Below the pieces are notes generated by a model. That model worked only from the letters and a program-made list of their open reading frames with translations. It was not told where the DNA came from and made no database searches. Shown piece after piece: positions 6,330 through 12,181 of a DNA stretch of 17,450 bases (positions are counted from its first letter, which is position 1; the number at the start of each line of letters is the position of its first letter). Source of the DNA: DATGFB01 sp032160545 (GTDB lineage: Bacteria > Actinomycetota > Actinomycetes > Mycobacteriales > Jatrophihabitantaceae). The translations under genes were made by a program, and so were the position numbers. The stretch spans positions 1 to 17,450 of the forward strand of contig JAVHVN010000142.1 of assembly GCA_032160545.1 (NCBI GenBank). Reading direction: 5' to 3'.

Positions 6330-6587
6330 ATGTTCGTAGGCGCTATTCATCGTATTCATGATCCAGAGGGCTTCGAGGCCGCCGAGCAGAAGGCGCTCGA
6401 AGCTGGTCTTCCCGCTGGCATTGGCTTGCCCATCCATGCAGCGACCAATGATCACACCACAGGCATCTGCATTTGGGAGGGTGAATCAGTTGCCGCGGTG
6501 CGCGATCTCGTCGAGAGCGTGGTCGGACCCTTCAGCACGAATGAGTACTTCGAGATGCACGTGGACGGTCTCACGTCTCACGTTTAA
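6330..6587 (+). CDS. small dimeric alpha/beta-barrel-type protein, 85 aa
   Basis: The short protein runs MFVGAIHRIHDPEGFEAAEQ, a helix, GLPIHAATNDHTTGICIWEG, then helix AAVRDLVESVVGPF and NEYFEMHV. A strand-helix-strand-strand-helix-strand order with a 'HRIxDPExF' opening and a 'CxWEGxSxxAVRDxVE' middle is typical of small ferredoxin-like (DUF4242/DUF3303-like) proteins that form dimers. The function is not established. A strong SD (GGAGGAG at 6321-6327) sits 2 nt before ATG 6330, unlike the leaderless genes elsewhere in the array. It is followed 161 nt later by a second protein of the same size and probable fold. Confidence 0.75.
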   Translation: MFVGAIHRIHDPEGFEAAEQKALEAGLPAGIGLPIHAATNDHTTGICIWEGESVAAVRDLVESVVGPFSTNEYFEMHVDGLTSHV

Positions 6588-6748
6588 ATCTGACTCGGCC
6601 ACGGATCGAGCCTGTCCTAGCCGTAGCCGCCTGTTCGCCCGCGATGACTGGCGCAACAGCGGTTATCTCGCTGCTTGACCCCGGCACGACGGCTTGCGTA
6701 GCGTTCGCAGCAGGCCATGCCTACGGACTCGAAAGCGGGGACTAGACC

Positions 6749-7009
6749 ATGCCAAAAGTGATCGCCACCCACCAAGTCGACGATGTCGCCCATTGGCTTT
6801 CGTCTCCCAAGCGCGCAGAAGTCTTCGGCGACGTAGTCTCCGACATCGTGACATTTGTCGATCCACAGAACCCGAAACAAGTCGGTCTGAGCATGAACAT
6901 CCATGACATGGCTGCGTTTCAGGCGATCATGGAGAGCCCTGCGGGAGCTGAGGCGATGAAGTACGACGGTGTTCATCCGGACACCCTGGTTGTCCTAGTG
7001 GAAAGCTGA
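6749..7009 (+). CDS. small ferredoxin-like-fold protein, 86 aa
   Basis: The protein reads PKVIATHQVDDVAHWLSSPK, RAEVFGDVVSDIVTFVDPQN, PKQVGLSMNIHDMAAFQAIM, and ends GVHPDTLVVLVES. The 'KVIATHxVDDVxHWL ... FVDPQNPxxVGLxMxxxDM' layout is a small family I recognise as widespread but uncharacterised, with a probable dimeric ferredoxin-like fold. There is a purine-rich GCGGGGA upstream of ATG 6749 as a possible RBS. It lies in the same direction as the similar-sized protein at 6330, and the pair may be a distant duplication, though the sequences differ too much to be sure by eye. Confidence 0.75.
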   Translation: MPKVIATHQVDDVAHWLSSPKRAEVFGDVVSDIVTFVDPQNPKQVGLSMNIHDMAAFQAIMESPAGAEAMKYDGVHPDTLVVLVES

Positions 7010-7227
7010 CGGCACTTCTAGATCCCGCGCGGCTCAGGAACACCACTGGGGGACGAATCTCGTCCTGAAAGGCCTCCGCCGACCCCAACGCCGGGAAGCC
7101 GATTCCACCGCGGGCATCACCCGCCTTGAGGTCACACCACGAGTACGCCACAGGGTCGACACCCGGTTGGGTCCACCCGAACCTACGACGCGACCGAACC
7201 AAAATGTTGACCACCCGAGCTTCATCT
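7010..7227. other. gene-poor stretch, no convincing feature
   Basis: Between the gene ending at 7009 and repeat copy 11 I see no supportable gene on the plus strand. The minus strand has two long overlapping open frames. One contains GVDPVAYSWCDLKAGDARGG and IGFPALGSAEAFQDEIRPP, which look fairly protein-like, but its start is in the repeat and it would overlap the 3' end of the plus-strand gene. It may be a gene remnant. Confidence 0.3.
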
Positions 7228-7228
7228 G

Positions 7229-7257
7229 AACATCCGAACATGCCGCCACATGCGTGA
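7229..7257 (+). repeat. array repeat, copy 11
   Basis: GAACATCCGAACATGCCGCC, then ACATGCGTGA. The right arm is not recognisable. Confidence 0.65.
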
Positions 7258-7346
7258 GATCCAACGTCCGTGAATGATCACGACATGGACGCCCAGAGTT
7301 CGCCGAAGGCTCCTGCGCCTGCACCGCTCGTGCGCGTGCGCCGGTC

Positions 7347-7375
7347 TTGGCTCACGCAGCCGGACCGCATAGGTT
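7347..7375 (+). promoter_or_regulatory. promoter of the GNAT gene, leaderless type
   Basis: TTGGCT at 7347-7352 and TAGGTT at 7370-7375 are 17 bp apart, a good housekeeping-sigma layout. The hexamer ends 6 nt before GTG 7382, so the transcript probably starts at the start codon. It is the best promoter in the repeat zone. Confidence 0.6.
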
Positions 7376-7381
7376 CGAACT

Positions 7382-7951
7382 GTGTCGACGTACACGGTGC
7401 GGTCTCTCGACGAGTCGACCTGGCCTGCATTCGCCGAACTGGTTGAAGCGAACGGCGGCATCTTCGGTGGGTGCTGGTGCATCGGCATGCATCCGGCCCG
7501 TGAGATGGGCGACAAGCGGGGTAACCGCGAGCGAAAGCTCGAGCGGGTGCGCGCCGGTACCGCACATGCGGCGCTCGTTTTCGATGGCGAACAGTGCCTT
7601 GGCTGGGCCCAGTTCGGCTCGCCGGAGGAGGTCCCACGGATCAAGAACCGTGGCGAGTACACCAAGTCGATCAGCTCCCTGCCGCGCTGGCGCATCGGAT
7701 GCTGTTACGTCGGCAAGGGTCACCGTCGGCAGGGTGTGTCAGCTGCCGCGCTGGCCGGAGCACTGGACCTGATCGCCGACTTGGGCGGTGGCATCGTCGA
7801 GGGCTATCCGGAGCCCGCCGACGCCGTTCCGGCCGGCTTCCTGTACCACGGCGACCTGTCCACGTTCGAAAAGCTCGGCTTCGCGCGGGATCGAAAGATC
7901 GGCAAGCATCGTTGGGTCGTGACCAAGCGCGTGCGCAGCAAAGCCGCCTAA
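7382..7951 (+). CDS. GNAT-family N-acetyltransferase, 189 aa
   Basis: The protein has the order expected of a GNAT acetyltransferase that uses acetyl-CoA: an N-terminal strand-helix (YTVRSLDESTWPAFAELVEA), a central strand ALVFDGEQCLGWAQFG, then WRIGCCYVGKGHRRQGVSAA with the G-K-G-H-R-R-Q-G-V acetyl-CoA pyrophosphate loop (motif A, about residues 114-122), and a C-terminal EKLGFARDRKIGKHRWVV strand pair. CWCIGMHPA near residue 35 and GYPEP near 140 match a subfamily I recognise from actinobacteria. The substrate is unknown. The start is GTG 7382, supported by the promoter just upstream. It stands alone between two repeat copies. Confidence 0.85.
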   Translation: MSTYTVRSLDESTWPAFAELVEANGGIFGGCWCIGMHPAREMGDKRGNRERKLERVRAGTAHAALVFDGEQCLGWAQFGSPEEVPRIKNRGEYTKSISSLPRWRIGCCYVGKGHRRQGVSAAALAGALDLIADLGGGIVEGYPEPADAVPAGFLYHGDLSTFEKLGFARDRKIGKHRWVVTKRVRSKAA

Positions 7952-7990
7952 TGGTTGGCGACTTGTGGCAGGCGATCCGTCCCGCCCACT

Positions 7991-8034
7991 GACCATCCGG
8001 AGATGCCGCGACACGGTGCGATGATGCCTCGATG
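7991..8034 (+). repeat. array repeat, copy 12
   Basis: GACCATCCGGAGATGCCGCG, ACACGGTGCGATG, then ATGCCTCGATG. ATGCCGCGACACGG is shared with copy 16. The copy overlaps the -10-like hexamer and start codon of the next gene. Confidence 0.7.
8020..8025 (+). promoter_or_regulatory. -10-like hexamer GATGAT, leaderless type
   Basis: GATGAT ends 6 nt before ATG 8032 and lies inside the middle and right part of repeat copy 12. Confidence 0.35.
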
Positions 8035-8259
8035 GGTGACACGATCTGGCCAGGGCAGGCGGTAACGGGTCACGACGCTGCTATCGCACAGATCAGTCGG
8101 GCGAATGACCTATGGCGCGCCACCTGTTCATGCGGTTTCTCCAGTGACCCCGGTGATCGTCCACGGGCCGGGATAGACCGGGATGCGCACCTTCGGCTGG
8201 CTGTGGACGCGGGTGCGGAGGTAATTGGAGGCGGTCGCCAGCCTCCTACTGGTTCGTAA
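8032..8259 (+). CDS. small Cys-motif hypothetical protein, 75 aa
   Basis: The central part reads NDLWRATCSCGFSSDPGDR and is followed by AGIDRDAHLRLAVDAG. A W-x-A-x-C-x-C-G core followed by charged residues and a conserved His resembles short actinobacterial proteins with one CxC pair, perhaps metal-binding, but there are only two cysteines so a complete zinc site is not shown. The function is unknown. The start ATG is inside the end of repeat copy 12. The gene sits between copies 12 and 13 and forms one of the smallest units. Confidence 0.55.
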   Translation: MGDTIWPGQAVTGHDAAIAQISRANDLWRATCSCGFSSDPGDRPRAGIDRDAHLRLAVDAGAEVIGGGRQPPTGS

Positions 8260-8266
8260 TCCCTAC

Positions 8267-8290
8267 CGTCCGGTCATGCCGCGGTCAGCG
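8267..8290 (+). repeat. array repeat, copy 13 (short)
   Basis: CGTCCGGTCATGCCGC then GGTCAGCG. Only the left arm is clear. It lies between convergent genes. Confidence 0.55.
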
Positions 8291-8315
8291 CTTAAGTAGG
8301 TTTCAGCTCGTTGGG

Positions 8316-8531
8316 CTAGTCGTCGCACGTGACGACTAGAGAAGCTGTGTGACCCGTCCCGTCGATTACCGCGAACTCATGAAAGCCGGCCCCGCCCATC
8401 ACCCACCCGTAGTCGTGCTCGCACTCGGCAGGCGGATTATCGAGCTCGTACACGCGGCCGCTGCGCAGTAGCGCGTAGACGTCACTGAGCCGCCGCTGCA
8501 CCTCCAGCGGCTGAGTGAATCCAGCATCCAT
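8316..8531 (-). CDS. small hypothetical protein, 71 aa
   Basis: The protein reads DAGFTQPLEVQRRLSDVYAL, LRSGRVYELDNPPAECEHDY, then GWVMGGAGFHEFAVIDGTGH and ends VVTCDD. I do not recognise it with confidence. ATG 8531 overlaps the TGA (8531-8533) of the upstream gene by one base (TGATG), so the two are translationally coupled and probably form a two-gene operon. The much longer open frame through 9386 is mostly arginine-rich antisense sequence, except where it encodes part of the next gene. Confidence 0.65.
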   Translation of the reverse strand: MDAGFTQPLEVQRRLSDVYALLRSGRVYELDNPPAECEHDYGWVMGGAGFHEFAVIDGTGHTASLVVTCDD

Positions 8532-8843
8532 CAGGGCTGATCCTCGGCCCAGGACCGGATCACTGCCATAGCGTGCTCGGCCTCGCATGTTCGGAATCGG
8601 TCGACAGTGATGTGGCTGCGCCACCAGCGGCCGTGAAGATCGGGGTGCGATGGGACTTGCTGCGCCATCGAACGGTGCCGCAAAGTCGTGCCCGTACTGC
8701 GGTGCGCCGATGATCGCATCGATGACCTTGCCATCGTCCTGCGCGCCCGAGACCTCTAATCGCACGATCAAGATCCACATGTATGTGTGCTCGGCCAGAT
8801 CGACGTATTCGGAGCCGGCGAATCGGAGGGACGTGATCGCCAC
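8531..8843 (-). pseudogene. hypothetical protein with one frameshift
   Basis: One frame from GTG 8843 gives ITSLRFAGSEYVDLAEHTYM, WILIVRLEVSGAQDDGKVID and AIIGAPQYGHDFAAPFDG. The next frame gives QVPSHPDLHGRWWRSHITVD and RFRTCEAEHAMAVIRSWAED with a TGA at 8531-8533. Joined near 8660-8668 these look like a single protein of about 104 residues (GAPQYGHxFxAPFDG followed by HPDLHGRWWRSHITVDRF). The length fits one extra base. The start is uncertain; CECGCAACDDGE just upstream may belong to it. An alternative is that the second part is its own 45-aa gene from ATG 8668. The stop is coupled to the following ATG (TGATG). Confidence 0.55.
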
Positions 8844-8923
8844 CTCGCCATCGTCGCAGGCCGCGCAACCGCACTCACATGCGGCTGCAAGTGGCAGAGC
8901 GTGACCTCGGCTGGGTGATGCGA

Positions 8924-9424
8924 CTAGCCAGCTGACGGGCGGTGCATGAGGCCCACGGCGACGGCTGCAGTACTCACGGCGAGGGCGCCCAGGACGGCCA
9001 GCGCACTGCCGCTCGCGTAGCTCGTAGACCCACCTGCCGACAAGGTCAGCGAGTTGGCGTGCGAAATCCGCCGCGCTGCCTCCACAACGCTGAGCACAAC
9101 TGCGACCGCACCGGCCACCGCTGCCGTCCAAGCCAACGCTGTTAGTCGCCAGATGATCTGCAGAGCACCGACAACGAGCGTCACGGTGGCGACCGAGATA
9201 AGGGAGAGCGACAGCGAGTCCGCATGCAATGACTCGGTCGATGAAGCGCCCTGTACGTGGTAGCTCGCCCATGGCATGGCCGCCGTCGCTACAAGTAGCA
9301 GACAGGCGCCGACGAATTCCACGGCGACCCACACCCTCAGGCTGTCGCGAGCATCCACCACCGAGGACACGATGCCATGCTTGCATGCGAACGAAGCCAC
9401 AAGCGCCCGGACGTGGCCCGACAC
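8924..9424 (-). CDS. hypothetical four-segment membrane protein, up to 166 aa
   Basis: Hydrophobic segments lie at about residues 32-50 (VWVAVEFVGACLLLVATAAM), 73-93, 94-112 (ALAWTAAVAGAVAVVLSVVE) and 140-160 (ALAVLGALAVSTAAVAVGLM), giving an alpha-helical membrane protein. AAMPWASYHVQG after the first segment resembles small actinobacterial membrane proteins beginning with 'ALPWASY'. No enzymatic motif is seen. GTG 9424 has a weak AGGA 5 nt upstream; homologue-like sequence begins nearer residue 30, so the true start may be inside, around the GTG before VWVAVEF. Confidence 0.65.
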   Translation of the reverse strand: MSGHVRALVASFACKHGIVSSVVDARDSLRVWVAVEFVGACLLLVATAAMPWASYHVQGASSTESLHADSLSLSLISVATVTLVVGALQIIWRLTALAWTAAVAGAVAVVLSVVEAARRISHANSLTLSAGGSTSYASGSALAVLGALAVSTAAVAVGLMHRPSAG

Positions 9425-9457
9425 CGGTCCTGCACGAAGTCTCTAAGTAGCCGCATG

Positions 9458-9514
9458 GCGCGCGGTCGTGCCGATGTGCGGATACGCACAGTAGTGCCGA
9501 TGTCCGGTGTACGC
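9458..9514 (+). repeat. array repeat, copy 14 (two right arms)
   Basis: GCGCGGTCGTGCCGATGTGC then GGATACGC, then AGTAGTGCCGATGTCCGGTG. The left arm is missing, and two right-arm elements (TGCCGATGTGCGGAT and TGCCGATGTCCGGTG) are placed in tandem. Positions 9460-9480 are identical to 991-1011. Confidence 0.65.
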
Positions 9515-9560
9515 CGACGTCGATCGCCCGCGACCGCGTCGGCGGAAAAAGGCGTGTGGT

Positions 9561-9697
9561 CTATTGGTCGGGGTCGCGCCAGGATGTCGCCGAAGTGATC
9601 AGAACGCTGGTGCGTCGACGTAGGTCGTCCAGCTGAGATCGCAGGTAATTGTTCTCGCTGCGGAGGTACGCGCACGATTCGTCCGGTCAAGCCGCAT
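9561..9697 (-). pseudogene. possible short coiled-coil protein, broken start
   Basis: One minus frame reads DESCAYLRSENNYLRSQLDD then LRRRTSVLITSATSWRDPDQ, ending at TAG 9561. The heptad-like YLRSENNYLRSQLDDL is typical of short actinobacterial coiled-coil proteins. The frame has no start codon: a TGA stands just upstream. ATG 9697 (MRLD) in another frame could supply the start if one base is missing near 9685. Small and uncertain. Confidence 0.35.
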
Positions 9698-9817
9698 TGA
9701 GGCATGAAATCTGGGACCCTCCCATGTTGCCTTCATCGAAACTCCGCCGAACCCGACGGTGGTCGTGAACGCGGGAGGCCGCTCACCGCGTCGAGTAGGT
9801 GTGGGGAAGGCTTTCTA

Positions 9818-10342
9818 ATGGGGACTCTGCGCGTTGCCATCCTGAGCGTCACCGTGGCGGCGGTGTTGTCGAGTTGCTCGGACGGGAACAGGTCGGTGCA
9901 GTCGGGCACCTCAATCTCGGCAGGTCAGCCTGCACGGCAGCTCGTCGGCTCTCGATGGGTGCTGACCGAGATCACGACAGGGCACAGCGCACTGTCTGTT
10001 CCAGAGTCGCCGCAAGCGACGTGGCAGTTCACTGCCGATCGGCAGTTTCTCGCGTCGGACACGGTGAACGCAATCTCCGGCAGATATCGCCTTAGTCCCA
10101 CCGGGTTCGCGACCATGAATGCCGGGACGACGCTCGTGGGCTACGCGGGTTCCGACCCGGTGCGCTTGGCAGTGATCTCAGCTTTCCGGGCAATGACCAG
10201 CGGACCTGTCGATGTGGCGCTGACCTCCTCGCCGCCGAACGCTGTGACGATGCGGGTCCCGGGGTACGTCCTGAAGTTCCGCCGGTCCGGGTCCGCCGTC
10301 ACCTTCCCACCGGCGTCACCAACCTCGACTGCGAGCCATTAG
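9818..10342 (+). CDS. META/HslJ-like lipoprotein, 174 aa
   Basis: The N-terminus (MGTLRVAILSVTVAAVLSSC) is a lipoprotein signal with a lipobox ending at Cys20, so the mature protein should be membrane-anchored outside the cytoplasm. The mature part contains GSRWVLTEITTG, then ATWQFTADRQFLASDTVNAI and SGRYRLSPTGFATMNA, the 'W.L ... F...G ... N...G.Y' order of META/HslJ-type domains. The cysteine and glycine pattern is weaker than in classical HslJ. The META fold in other bacteria is linked to cell-envelope stress proteins, but the role here is unknown. GGGGAAGG at 9803-9810 provides an RBS for ATG 9818; the frame upstream of it (from 9704) is not used. Confidence 0.75.
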   Translation: MGTLRVAILSVTVAAVLSSCSDGNRSVQSGTSISAGQPARQLVGSRWVLTEITTGHSALSVPESPQATWQFTADRQFLASDTVNAISGRYRLSPTGFATMNAGTTLVGYAGSDPVRLAVISAFRAMTSGPVDVALTSSPPNAVTMRVPGYVLKFRRSGSAVTFPPASPTSTASH

Positions 10343-10357
10343 CGAGTTTGGAGACGC

Positions 10358-10400
10358 GACCGACCATGCCGCAGCGGGTGCGCGCTGCCGTCGACGAGCG
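10358..10400 (+). repeat. array repeat, copy 15
   Basis: GACCGACCATGCCGCAGCGG, GTGCGCG, then CTGCCGTCGACGAG. The right arm is diverged. It lies between convergent genes. Confidence 0.65.
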
Positions 10401-10409
10401 TGCGACGGG

Positions 10410-10789
10410 CTAAGCAGGCGTAACCAAGGTCGCGGCCCACTCAGCCTGGTCAGGCATCAGGACCCACTCAAGCGTCGCAGCGCCTGTCCGCACGCAAATC
10501 ACCTGCGTGCCAGGCATCGCCGACAACGCTTCGCGTCCGCTGACCGAGCGTTGCTCACTTCGGTCGATCTGCCCTACGGGTACCCGGATTGCAGCCCTGC
10601 GCATGAACCGCACGCCACCCAAGTAGGGGGTCAGGACGATCGCACCTAGCTCCAGAGTGGCGAGCCCATGTGCCATCGAGTAGTTAGCCCAGCTTGCTCG
10701 CCCTCAACGACACGGAGACCGCACTCGATCTTGTTGTCACGCGCATATCGCTCTGCTCGCTCCACCCCCACACGGTACGGCCAACGCAT
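10410..10789 (-). pseudogene. DUF2550-like protein with one frameshift
   Basis: The first frame from ATG 10789 gives RWPYRVGVERAERYARDNKI, then ECGLRVVEGEQAGLTTRWH; the second gives GLATLELGAIVLTPYLGG, then RRAAIRVPVGQIDRSEQRSV, VSGREALSAMPGTQVICVRT and EWVLMPDQAEWAATLVTPA. Read through, the pattern CGLRVVxGxxxGLxTRWxxGLATLxxGAIVL matches CAMRLVTGSQPGVWTRWRLG in the gene at 2599-3003, so the two are probably one family. The shift falls at about 10667-10678 and fits one missing base. If the second frame is translated alone (ATG 10676) it gives an 88-aa protein. Function unknown. Confidence 0.6.
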
Positions 10790-10800
10790 GGTCACCAATG

Positions 10801-10860
10801 CGCGGACATGCCGCGACACGGGCATGGCGGCATAGCGTCCGACCATGCCGCTTTGCAGTG
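10801..10860 (+). repeat. array repeat, copy 16 (extended form)
   Basis: CGCGGACATGCCGCGACACG, then GCATGGCGGCATAGCGTCCG (identical to copy 9), then ACCATGCCGC and TTTGCAGTG. Two left arms are nested here. It lies between divergent genes. Confidence 0.75.
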
Positions 10861-10866
10861 CATACT
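10861..10866 (+). promoter_or_regulatory. -10-like hexamer CATACT, leaderless type
   Basis: CATACT ends 6 nt before GTG 10873 and directly abuts the right end of repeat copy 16. Confidence 0.35.
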
Positions 10867-10872
10867 CTCGTC

Positions 10873-11238
10873 GTGCGCTGGACCCGGTTGGCACTGGAAT
10901 GCGTGTACGTAGCAATTCCGGGCACTCTTGCGGTCATTGGCAATGAGCGCGAGTACGCCGGTTGGTATATCGCGGCGTTGGCCATGACCCTCCCGTGTGG
11001 CATCGCTGGCTTCCTCGGAATCTATGGCGGGTTCGCCGCTATCCGCGGGATCGGTGATCTCGTCGCCTCATCGACGACCTCGAATGGCGACGACGCCGCC
11101 TGGTTCAGCGCGGCGATCGATTTCCTCCGTGTGGGCGCGTTCGTCGCCGCGGCGGTCGGCAACGTCCTCTTGCTCGAGATGCTGCGCAGGCGTGGAGCTA
11201 GCCGTTCGGACCGCCGCAGCCTCGGTTCGACCCACTAG
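10873..11238 (+). CDS. small membrane protein, 121 aa
   Basis: Hydrophobic segments appear at about residues 6-22 (LALECVYVAIPGTLAVIG), 29-50 (GWYIAALAMTLPCGIAGFLG) and 88-104 (VGAFVAAAVGNVLLLEML), with a charged C-terminus (RRRGASRSDRRS). It is a probable three-segment membrane protein with no recognised domain. The start GTG 10873 is chosen from CATACT 6 nt upstream and because the longer frame (from 10798) runs through repeat copy 16. The family is not recognised. Confidence 0.6.
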   Translation: MRWTRLALECVYVAIPGTLAVIGNEREYAGWYIAALAMTLPCGIAGFLGIYGGFAAIRGIGDLVASSTTSNGDDAAWFSAAIDFLRVGAFVAAAVGNVLLLEMLRRRGASRSDRRSLGSTH

Positions 11239-11305
11239 GCCGACGCTACGAAGCGGGCGACGGCTCACCCGACGGGTCACCAGATACGAGTTGCTCCGTG
11301 ACCAA

Positions 11306-11335
11306 ACGTCCGGACATGGCCGATGAGCGGATGTC
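11306..11335 (+). repeat. array repeat, copy 17 (core deleted)
   Basis: ACGTCCGGACATG is joined directly to GCCGATGAGCGGATGTC, so both arms are present but the middle is missing. It is the last convincing copy going right. Confidence 0.65.
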
Positions 11336-11455
11336 TCGCGCCGCGTCGGACGCACACCACGATCCCATCCGAGCAAGTGGTGCCAGCACGCTGGCGATCA
11401 AGCTCGTCCAGCGAGGACCGTGTCGTCTGTCAGATACCGGACGGAGGGCACTGCC

Positions 11456-12013
11456 ATGAATACGTCTCGCATACTTGCCGCAGCCACAGCACTGGGCATC
11501 GCGGCCTCAAGCTTCATCGCGGCGACGCCGGCACTCGCAGGCACGGCCGATCGCGGCACGTATTCGAAGGACTACTCCGACACCTTCGACGGGTGCGGAA
11601 CACCAGTGGGCGTCAGTGGCACCGTTACCGGGCAGTTCATCGATCAGTTGCGCGGGTCGAATCCGGTGCCGTTCTATCACGATCACTTCCTCGACACGAC
11701 GACGTACACGAATCTCGACACGGGGCGTAGCTTCTTCACCGTCAACCGCGCGACGCACCTCGATACGGAATACGTGCAGGTCACCGGCACGATCGTCCGC
11801 ATCTCGGGCAAGGACTCCGGGACGTTCAGCGTGTACGACAGCAGCGGAAAGCTGTACCACCGCCAATCCGGACTGCAACGAGCGACCTTCGTCATCGACA
11901 CGATGGGCACAGACGACAGCTCGGACGACGTACTGCTCGATGCTCAATTCTCGTCGTACGGCCACTTCCCCAGCGCCGACTTCTGCGCCGATGTCGCGGC
12001 GCTGACCTCGTAG
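11456..12013 (+). CDS. secreted hypothetical protein, 185 aa
   Basis: The N-terminus MNTSRILAAATALGIAASS continues to SFIAATPALA, a Sec signal peptide with a likely cleavage after Ala28 (ALA-GT). The mature part is beta-rich (YSKDYSDTFDGCGTPVGVSG, then FFTVNRATHLDTEYVQVTGT) and ends with DFCADVAALTS; the cysteines near residues 47 and 177 may form a disulphide. The family is a secreted actinobacterial protein of unknown function. GGAGGG at 11442-11447 before ATG 11456 is a good RBS, unlike the leaderless genes of the array. It lies beyond the last repeat copy. Confidence 0.8.
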   Translation: MNTSRILAAATALGIAASSFIAATPALAGTADRGTYSKDYSDTFDGCGTPVGVSGTVTGQFIDQLRGSNPVPFYHDHFLDTTTYTNLDTGRSFFTVNRATHLDTEYVQVTGTIVRISGKDSGTFSVYDSSGKLYHRQSGLQRATFVIDTMGTDDSSDDVLLDAQFSSYGHFPSADFCADVAALTS

Positions 12014-12042
12014 CGGCGTAGCCAACGGAGCCAGCTTGGGAC

Positions 12043-12066
12043 GCCGACCCCGCCGACCCCGCCGAC
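12043..12066 (+). repeat. short tandem repeat, 9-bp unit, about 2.7 copies
   Basis: GCCGACCCC occurs twice exactly and is followed by GCCGAC. The surrounding 12014-12181 holds no convincing gene; a weak match to the array repeat (GCGTCCGCTGACCGGCAG at 12154) may be a degraded copy. Confidence 0.6.
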
Positions 12067-12181
12067 TATCTCGATCAGTTGCGGCCTAGCACCATCGCGG
12101 TGTGCGGGCGGGATGGCACGCTCCTGGCCCGACAATCCGAATGCACACGAGCGGGCGTCCGCTGACCGGCAGCGGTCGTGC

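Noticed and set aside
7364..7384. tRNA-like GGTTCGAAC
   Set aside because: No acceptor stem, D-arm or anticodon arm can be placed around it; it is better read as a -10 and leaderless start.
8532..9386. Long minus-strand frame of 356 codons from 9386 to 8316
   Set aside because: Its upstream part is arginine- and cysteine-rich antisense of the membrane protein frame; only the last 71 codons and part of 8668-8843 look real.
293..11335. Classical integron cassette array with attC sites
   Set aside because: The copies lack recognisable GTTRRRY and RYYYAAC core sites at the expected ends, and no integrase gene is in the window. Only the layout and uniform orientation resemble an integron.
293..11335. 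CRISPR array
   Set aside because: Copies are 300-1000 nt apart with genes between, vary in sequence and have no regular spacers.
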